From Ceratotherium simum simum (taxonomy: Eukaryota; Chordata; Mammalia; Perissodactyla; Rhinocerotidae), in contig NW_004454177.1 of NCBI RefSeq assembly GCF_000283155.1, forward strand, positions 9,078,198 through 9,142,197: a stretch of DNA of 64,000 bases, in the 5' to 3' direction. How positions within the stretch are numbered: position 1 is the stretch's first letter; the number at the start of each line of letters is the position of its first letter. The notes beneath the pieces are model-generated. The model did not search any database. It saw only the letters and a list, made by a program, of their open reading frames with translations, and was not told the origin of the DNA. Shown here in pieces: positions 61,801 through 64,000 of this stretch. A program made the translations under genes and the position numbers.

Positions 61801-63216
61801 TTGCTGGCAAGACAGTTGAGCCTCTAACCATCACGAGTTCAATTACTCTTCCCTCCTGTAGGACCTTCCTCCCTCCTTCCCTTAGAGTTTTAGACTGGGC
61901 AAGAGTCTAAAAAAAATTAAGGCTGAACATAAGAAGGATTTTTGTAAAACTTAGAGATGCCTAATAGTGGCAAATACCACCTCACGAGGTAATGAATTAA
62001 CTGCACAAAGTTGAGACAGAGGCTAAAACCTGTCACGTGTGAAATAAGATTAGATGATGTCAGTTCCTTCCCATTTAACCTGTAATTCTGTAATTTAAAA
62101 AATAAACTTGGTTAAAATTGGAAATAGAGAATTGGGAGATGAGAAAAATGAAGTGTGATACATAGATGACCATATTTACTGTGCAAGCCAGGACTCTTGA
62201 GAGCAGAAGAGGGGGCTATCAATTCTGAGGCATAAAGAGGGGCTGTCCCAGACACTATAACCCAGAGAGATGATAACAGCATTAAATTCGCCTTTGAAGC
62301 ATATTCCTTAGCTTCAGGGAAAGGAGGCTGAGGTTTGTAAATGAAGGAACAAAAGTGTGGCATGAAAGGGTGTGAGAGGAAGAGAGGACCCAGTAGGAGT
62401 GACTTCATTTCTGTTTGTTCTGGCATGGGGTCATCAGGAGTGGACCTTTGATTGAATAATAGTGTATATGTGCCAGAAAAAAAGAAAAGGGTGTGAAAAA
62501 TGAAAATTATTGTGTTTGTTTTTGTTTGACAGGAGGGGAACCGAGTTCACATAAATGCTCCATCATTTTAAATCTGAGCCAATGGATGTCTAAATTCTCC
62601 TTGCTCTTAACATCTGCACTAGTGTCCAAGTTACAACGTGTTCCTAGAGTCACAAAAATTGTATTGTGGAAGCAGGAACCAACATAAACCTCTTTCAGTG
62701 AAATTACCCGAAGCGGGGACAACTAAGTTTTCCCGTGAGCAGTTCACATTATTAAAAATCTGTGTGTTAGTGTACAAAATGAATTTTTATTTAATATCAG
62801 TGCTTAAGTATAGGATATCATTCTAAAAATAGATGAATTTTCTAAGAGTAATACAAAAAATAGTCCAAAAAAATTAATACTTGTGTAAGTTTTTAAAAAG
62901 CCATCCTAACTCCCTGTTTTTATTGCCCCTTATTTATTATATCATACTAAGTAACTGACTAGCATGTGTTGAAGAGGAGTCCTATTAGAATATTTACTTC
63001 CTCTGCTCATCAGCACTAAAACTCTTTAAAAGAATGCCCATTTGGGGTAGAGAAAAAAAGGAGACCAACGAGACTGTTTCCCTCAGTAGCCAGATCTGGT
63101 GATCAGCTTAACTCGAAGCCGGGTAACTTGGAAGGAAGAAAGGGAAGGAGGGAGGAAGGTCCTACGGGAGGGAAGAGCACTTGTGATGGTTAGAGGCTCA
63201 ACTGTCTTGAGAGCAA
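61801..63216. repeat. Inverted duplication, arms 61801-61883 and 63140-63216
   Basis: The left arm (CAAGACAGTTGAGCCTCTAA, CCATCAC, CTCTTCCCTCCTGTAGGACC, TTCCTCCCTCCTTCCCTT) recurs as its reverse complement on the right, with about 90% identity by eye and one 4-6 base length difference. The 1.26-kb spacer is unrelated unique sequence. The match stops abruptly at both ends. Confidence 0.85.
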
Positions 63217-63720
63217 AATTAATTGTGTGTCTTTCATTCCTTCGGTGAATCTGTTCAGATCCCACTCAGGTGCCGCTTTTGTTTTCCCAATTTCTATGGA
63301 AAGCACTCTCATTTTGCTAGCCAACCAGATGCTTGTTTGAATACCTATGACTTTGTACCACTTATTTTCTGTCCTTACTGCTTATATCCATTCAATTGCA
63401 AAGTCCTGCCCATTTTATCTTCACAGTGTATTTGTTATGTTTCTATAATCACTTTCATCACCTGGACTGATTTACTTGGACATTTAGCCTGTTTTGTTTG
63501 CCTCTTCTTCGTCCTAAAAGTACATAGCCTCCAGACTAATGAGCCTAAAGCATATCTCTGATCACATAGTTACTATTCCAGTGTTTCCCATAGTATATTC
63601 CAAGGAACCTCCACTAGAAATACAAGGTAACTCCTTTGAAAAAAAGACAAGAGGTCAATAAATTTGACAAGTGGTGCGTGTTTTATCACCTTAGGGAGTC
63701 ATGATGTGTCATAACATATT
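61884..63720. other. Distal flank, unique
   Basis: No gene recognised, including none of the NNMT exons expected further on in human. The 112-codon ORF at 63223-63561 is Cys/Phe-rich and has no context. Confidence 0.5.
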
Positions 63721-63733
63721 AAAAGTTCTGATA

Positions 63734-63980
63734 GGGCCCGGGCCGGTGGCTTACCGGTTAAGTTTGTGCGCTCTGCTTCGGTGGCCCAGGGTTCACAGGT
63801 TCGGATCCCAAGTGCGGGCCAATGCACCACTTGTGAAGCCATGCTGTGGCGGCATCCCAAATAAAGTAGAGGAAGATGGGCTTGGATGTTAGCCCAGGGC
63901 CAATCTTCCTCAGCAAAAAGAAGAGGATTGGCAATGGATGTTAGCTCAGGGCTAATCTTCCTCACACACACACACACACA
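63734..63980 (+). mobile_element. ERE SINE 14
   Basis: Head GGGCCCGGGCCGGTGGC, two tail units, CA run. Perfect 13-bp duplication AAAAGTTCTGATA (63721-63733, 63981-63993), so it is complete despite lying at the window edge. Confidence 0.95.
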
Positions 63981-64000
63981 AAAAGTTCTGATAATTCCTT

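Noticed and set aside
3884..63980. tRNA-like sequences with A and B boxes at many sites
   Set aside because: They are heads of ERE SINEs: no cloverleaf completion, shared tails, A-runs and target duplications.
60000..64000. NNMT exons upstream of C11orf71
   Set aside because: No recognisable NNMT coding text; the gene would lie beyond the window end.

Overview
The window is mammalian nuclear DNA, most likely from a perissodactyl (horse, rhinoceros or tapir lineage). The clearest clue is a set of about 14 tRNA-derived SINEs of the equine repetitive element (ERE) type, with the GGCCGGCCC head, A and B boxes and the GAGGAAGATGGGCACRGATGTTAG-type tail. Older repeats shared by placental mammals (MIR, L2, MER5-like, Tigger1, MER2-like, MLT1-like, L1M) surround them. 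The species is not resolved.

Three protein-coding genes are readable, in the order of human 11q23.2 (C11orf71, RBM7, REXO2) but with the window running opposite to the human map. REXO2 is on the minus strand, with seven coding exons from 23704 down to 14159 that give a complete 237-residue DEDDh oligoribonuclease. RBM7 is on the minus strand, with five coding exons from 59151 down to 50622 that give a complete 266-residue RRM protein of the NEXT complex. The C11orf71 orthologue is a single-exon ORF on the plus strand (59487-59882). It diverges from RBM7 across a 335-bp CpG-rich interval that looks like a bidirectional promoter. All splice sites are canonical GT/AG and both spliced products have the human length, so the two genes look intact. 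RBM7 feeds nuclear RNAs to the exosome and REXO2 finishes off very short oligonucleotides, mainly in mitochondria. The link is thematic only; nothing in the sequence shows co-regulation.

Layout: 1-5.2 kb old L1 fragments with one ERE. 5.2-13.9 kb intergenic sequence with one hybrid ERE, L1, L2 and MIR fragments. 13.9-23.9 kb REXO2 and its CpG promoter. 24-50 kb intergenic: a MER2-like element with intact ends, several EREs, an MLT1-like LTR, another LTR-like element, a long 5'-truncated L1 (40.6-44.8 kb) with a possible 3' transduction, and a separate L1 5' region (44.9-47.5 kb). 50-59.2 kb RBM7, whose third intron holds an almost full-length antisense Tigger1. 59.3-64 kb C11orf71 and flank, with an unexplained inverted duplication at 61.8/63.2 kb and an ERE at the very end.

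I see no unknown gene system. The best leads are a non-conservative change (E77K) at a conserved REXO2 position, the inverted duplication, the L1 tail, a SINE carrying two tail types, and an orphan 112-codon ORF next to an LTR. Coordinates of genes, target-site duplications and splice sites were read base by base. Boundaries of old repeats are approximate.
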